A program made the position numbers and the translations under genes. The notes under the pieces are model-generated. The model searched no databases, was not told the origin of the DNA, and worked only from the letters and a program-made list of their open reading frames with translations. A DNA stretch of 64,000 nucleotides, from the NCBI GenBank assembly GCA_905147135.1, contig LR990043.1, forward strand, positions 19,841,584 through 19,905,583, in the 5' to 3' direction. Source of the DNA: Blastobasis lacticolella. Lineage: Eukaryota; Arthropoda; Insecta; Lepidoptera; Blastobasidae. Shown piece after piece: positions 61,642 to 64,000 of this stretch (position 1 is its first letter; every line of letters begins with the position of its first letter).

Positions 61642-61764
61642 CGGAGCACAGAACGCCTTGCGCGTAGAACAGCACAGTGCGGTACGCGTCCGCCAAGTAC
61701 TTGGTGTCTTCCAGGACGTTGGTGCGATGCTTGCACAGCTTTATGCAGGCCGCGTCTAGCATAT
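61642..61764 (-). CDS. Unidentified gene, penultimate coding exon
   Basis: A 123-nt exon between a CCCCAG acceptor and a GTAAGT donor, entering and leaving in phase 1. It encodes about 41 residues, beginning MLDAACIKLCKHRTNV and ending RTVLFYAQGVLCS. The composition (alternating hydrophobic and charged positions, several Cys, no low-complexity sequence) suggests two packed alpha helices continuing those of the preceding exon, from which it is separated by a 1.8-kb intron holding a hAT-type element. Two other open frames overlap it, but only this frame joins both neighbours. Function unknown; a cytoplasmic helical scaffold is a guess and no catalytic motif is visible. Confidence 0.72.
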
Positions 61765-61897
61765 CTGGGGAATGAGGCTTGGTCAGTGACAAGAAAGGTG
61801 AGTAGAACGAATGGATCAGAATAAATGAATAAATGTAAATTTTTTAGGCACATATTTTGAAAGTTGTTTGAACAATGTTTGTGTTAATAATGATTAG

Positions 61898-62841
61898 TAG
61901 AGATGAAACGGATAGTTGTTTGGCCGGATACCGGATATCCGGCCAGCCTCCTAGCTGGATAGCCGGATATCCGGCGGCCGGATATTTACAGGTCAGGTCT
62001 CTGAACAAGTTTGTACAAGCTGTAATCGCGGCGTTTGTACGACTGCATGTGTTTACGTAATTTAAAGTTTTCGTTTAATGTGAATAATTTGAACGTTGAA
62101 CTGAACAATTCTTCCGCCCTTATACGCATTGATAGTTTCAAAATACGGGCTTACACATTAGCCACACACGACAAAAATGCGTATTTATGCTGATCAGCGG
62201 GTGTCACCCTGTTGGGCAAAGTACGTAATGTCCACACTCGTGGAAGTTGCAAAGTCACACCTATGCCCGAGAAAATGTAAGTAAACTCAATGCGATGGTG
62301 TGAGCATGTACTCTGCCGCCCCAAAGATAACCTTAGTGCAAGTAGCCCTCAATTTGGCGACGACGACTGGCTGACGCGGAAGACACGCCACCTGGCTGAC
62401 GGACCAACGGGACCAGAAGGACAATATTATTGACGCTGCTACTGCTCAAAATAGAAAGAAATTGAGGAAGCACGGGAAGCAGACAAGGAGAGCTGACTCC
62501 AGCTAATGGAAAAGGCATAGTGCAAGAAAAGACCAGAAATCTATAAAAATTGTTTGCTAACCTACCAAATGAACGATACGAGTAGAATAGGTGCCGATGC
62601 CGACATAATCAATAGTTCTTTGATTAATATTTATGGTTTTTAAACGTTTTAATACGACTCGACTGCTACAGAAGGGCATATATTTCCGATGAGCAAAATC
62701 ACTGTTATGGGCTTTTGATACATTTTTTACTATCCGGTATCCGGCCGGATACTAACGCATTATCCGGTATCCGGCCGGATAGTAAATTATGGCCGGATAG
62801 GCCGGATACCGGATAGTGGCCGGATATCCGTTACATCTCTA
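61898..62841. mobile_element. Non-autonomous hAT-type element with CCGGATATCCGG repeats
   Basis: A 944-bp element in an intron of the unidentified gene. It is flanked by the 8-bp duplication ATGATTAG (61,890-61,897 and 62,842-62,849) and has inverted ends TAGAGATGAAACGGATA / TAGAGATGTAACGGATA. Both ends carry several copies of palindromic GGCCGGATATCCGGCC-like units, three or more on each side. No intact transposase was seen; short frames inside are spurious. The intact duplication suggests a fairly young insertion. Confidence 0.82.
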
Positions 62842-62979
62842 ATGATTAGTTGGTTGTTTAATTATTATGCTTAAACAAGACATGACAATCTGCCACATAG
62901 ATGTGGTGGCTGCAAACAGGGGGTCAGACGTGTGACATTCTGTGCAAATCTGAATGGTTTTGCGATACTAAAATCCACG

Positions 62980-63490
62980 AGATGGCGTTACAGCGACGTA
63001 AGGTCTTCTGTCAAAATAAAGTGTCATTGGCTAGAATCGATTCGTCATTTTACAGCAGTTGTTTCTGTTGTTGCAAGACAGGATTTTGACAACAGGCCTT
63101 ACGACTCACTAGCGCCATCTGAAATTGTGAAAACCCTCATTGACACACTGTGGCCAAAAGTTGTGCGTGGATGCATCTGCTAGCAGGACTAATGTGGAAC
63201 ATGCCAACGGAGTACTTCTAAACTACTCAGTAGACCCTTTGCTTGTCTAACATGTAATAGGGGTTTTCAGACATCTACATTAAAAAGTAAAAAGTTCAAT
63301 TCGGCGTGCCTCACTAGATGGCGTTGTCTAGACAGGATTCTCAAGTATTGAATTCGGTAACCGAAGTTACTCGGAAAGGTGTTCAGTGAAAAGCTTTTTT
63401 GAGAAGAAAGCGCAAAGAGTGTAAATTTGTCATACATCAAACGGTCTTAATTTCATTTAGTTTGAGAATAGTGTTTAATCAACGCCATCT
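62980..63490. promoter_or_regulatory. Cluster of AGATGGCG(C/T) motifs, possible insulator-type sites
   Basis: AGATGGCGT at 62,980-62,988 and 63,316-63,324 on the plus strand, and AGATGGCGC/T complements at 63,111-63,120 and 63,481-63,490. The word resembles the core of CTCF sites, but recurring fragments of a repeat could produce the same pattern. It lies in an intron of the unidentified gene. Confidence 0.25.
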
Positions 63491-63565
63491 ATTATAATTA
63501 TTAGAACTATTTTTTCTTTTTAAGCGGTTCTCGGAAAATCTTCCATTAACATGGTGTATACTCAC

Positions 63566-63744
63566 TACACAGCTCCACCTGTCCAGCCCTCAGCTGGCAC
63601 TCTGCTGCTATTAGCAACGCGAACCCGGCGCTGCGGCCGCCACCCGCAGAGCATTGTATCCACGCGCCCCGAAGAGGGTTCTGGCCCGCGTACGTGGACG
63701 ATAGCACCTTGTCCGCTAGTAAGACTAGCGGGGAGCATACCATC
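63566..63744 (-). CDS. Unidentified gene, third-from-last coding exon
   Basis: A 179-nt internal exon. On the minus strand it follows a strong acceptor (a C/T-only tract ending in CACAG) and ends at a GTGAGT donor. The first base completes a codon begun upstream; then 59 codons stay open and one base is left over (phase 1), matching the next exon. The peptide starts MVCSPLVLLADKV and ends LRAGQVELC. Its second half (FALLIAAECQLRAGQVELC) looks like an amphipathic helix of a helical-repeat protein. The first residues are not necessarily the protein start: upstream exons should lie to the right, beyond the window. I do not recognise the family. The splice sites and phase are seen directly; membership in one gene with the next two exons is inferred from the matching phases. 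Confidence 0.7.
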
Positions 63745-64000
63745 CTGTGGGGAGGGGATTGGTGTAAACTATCGCGGTTATTATCACACATTTTTAAAGT
63801 AAGTTGTGGAAGAAACATTGCCTTTACGATATAAACAAATTTGCGGGTAGTATCAGGCTGCTACCGTCAGTCTTAGTGAATATATAACACAGCTTCCCAT
63901 AATGAGCACTTCCCATACACCCTACCCCTTCCCTATCCGTACCGTATTCCTTTCCCCTACCCAATATACCCGATTTCATGGGTACAGTTGCTAACAAAGT

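Noticed and set aside
61875..62060. 61-codon frame at the left end of the hAT-type element
   Set aside because: It reads through ATATCCGG repeats of the element's sub-terminal region and is not protein-like.
1..64000. CRISPR arrays, rRNA, conserved microRNA hairpins
   Set aside because: No regularly spaced repeats and no recognised rRNA words; a look for the let-7, miR-1 and bantam seed sequences gave nothing convincing.

Overview
The window is AT-rich, repeat-laden, intron-dominated eukaryotic DNA that most resembles a butterfly or moth (Lepidoptera). The evidence is AG/GT splice sites around short coding exons, no operon-like packing, and repeat ends I associate from memory with Lepidoptera: short Helitrons ending CTAG inserted between A and T, non-LTR retrotransposon tails containing GGAGGCCTATGTCCAGCAG, and a tRNA-headed SINE. 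The species cannot be fixed from sequence alone.

Only two genes are well supported, both on the minus strand and both at the right-hand side. (1) At 57,031-57,298 lies the first coding exon of a spire-like gene (actin nucleator): 89 residues with the opening of a KIND domain, an upstream GC-rich block and a clean splice donor. A 38-nt candidate second exon at 17,156-17,193 has strong splice sites and fits the reading phase exactly; if real, the first intron is about 40 kb and fills most of the window. The remaining exons were not found and probably lie left of the window. (2) At 60,853-63,744 are the last three coding exons of a second gene, with compatible splice phases, a helical C-terminal region and a Lys-rich end. 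I could not name it. Between the two genes is a decayed coding remnant split by a hAT-type element.

Layout: 1-17.1 kb is mostly featureless AT-rich DNA with small Helitron, SINE and LINE fragments and several CpG-rich blocks. 17.1-57 kb, the putative spire intron, carries retroelement tails, SINEs, Helitrons, a terminal-inverted-repeat element with 8-bp target duplication (26.2-26.5 kb), two LINE pieces fused head to head (24.7-25.0 kb), a nested direct/inverted repeat structure (46.3-46.7 kb) and a 39-bp-arm foldback (53.5-53.7 kb). 57-64 kb holds the two genes, the coding remnant and two hAT-type elements with intact 8-bp target duplications.

I found no multi-gene system, CRISPR array, or functional tRNA or rRNA gene. 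The most useful leads are the candidate spire micro-exon, the unnamed C-terminal gene, the interrupted coding remnant and the compound repeats. Repeat family names rest on remembered motifs, not on any search.
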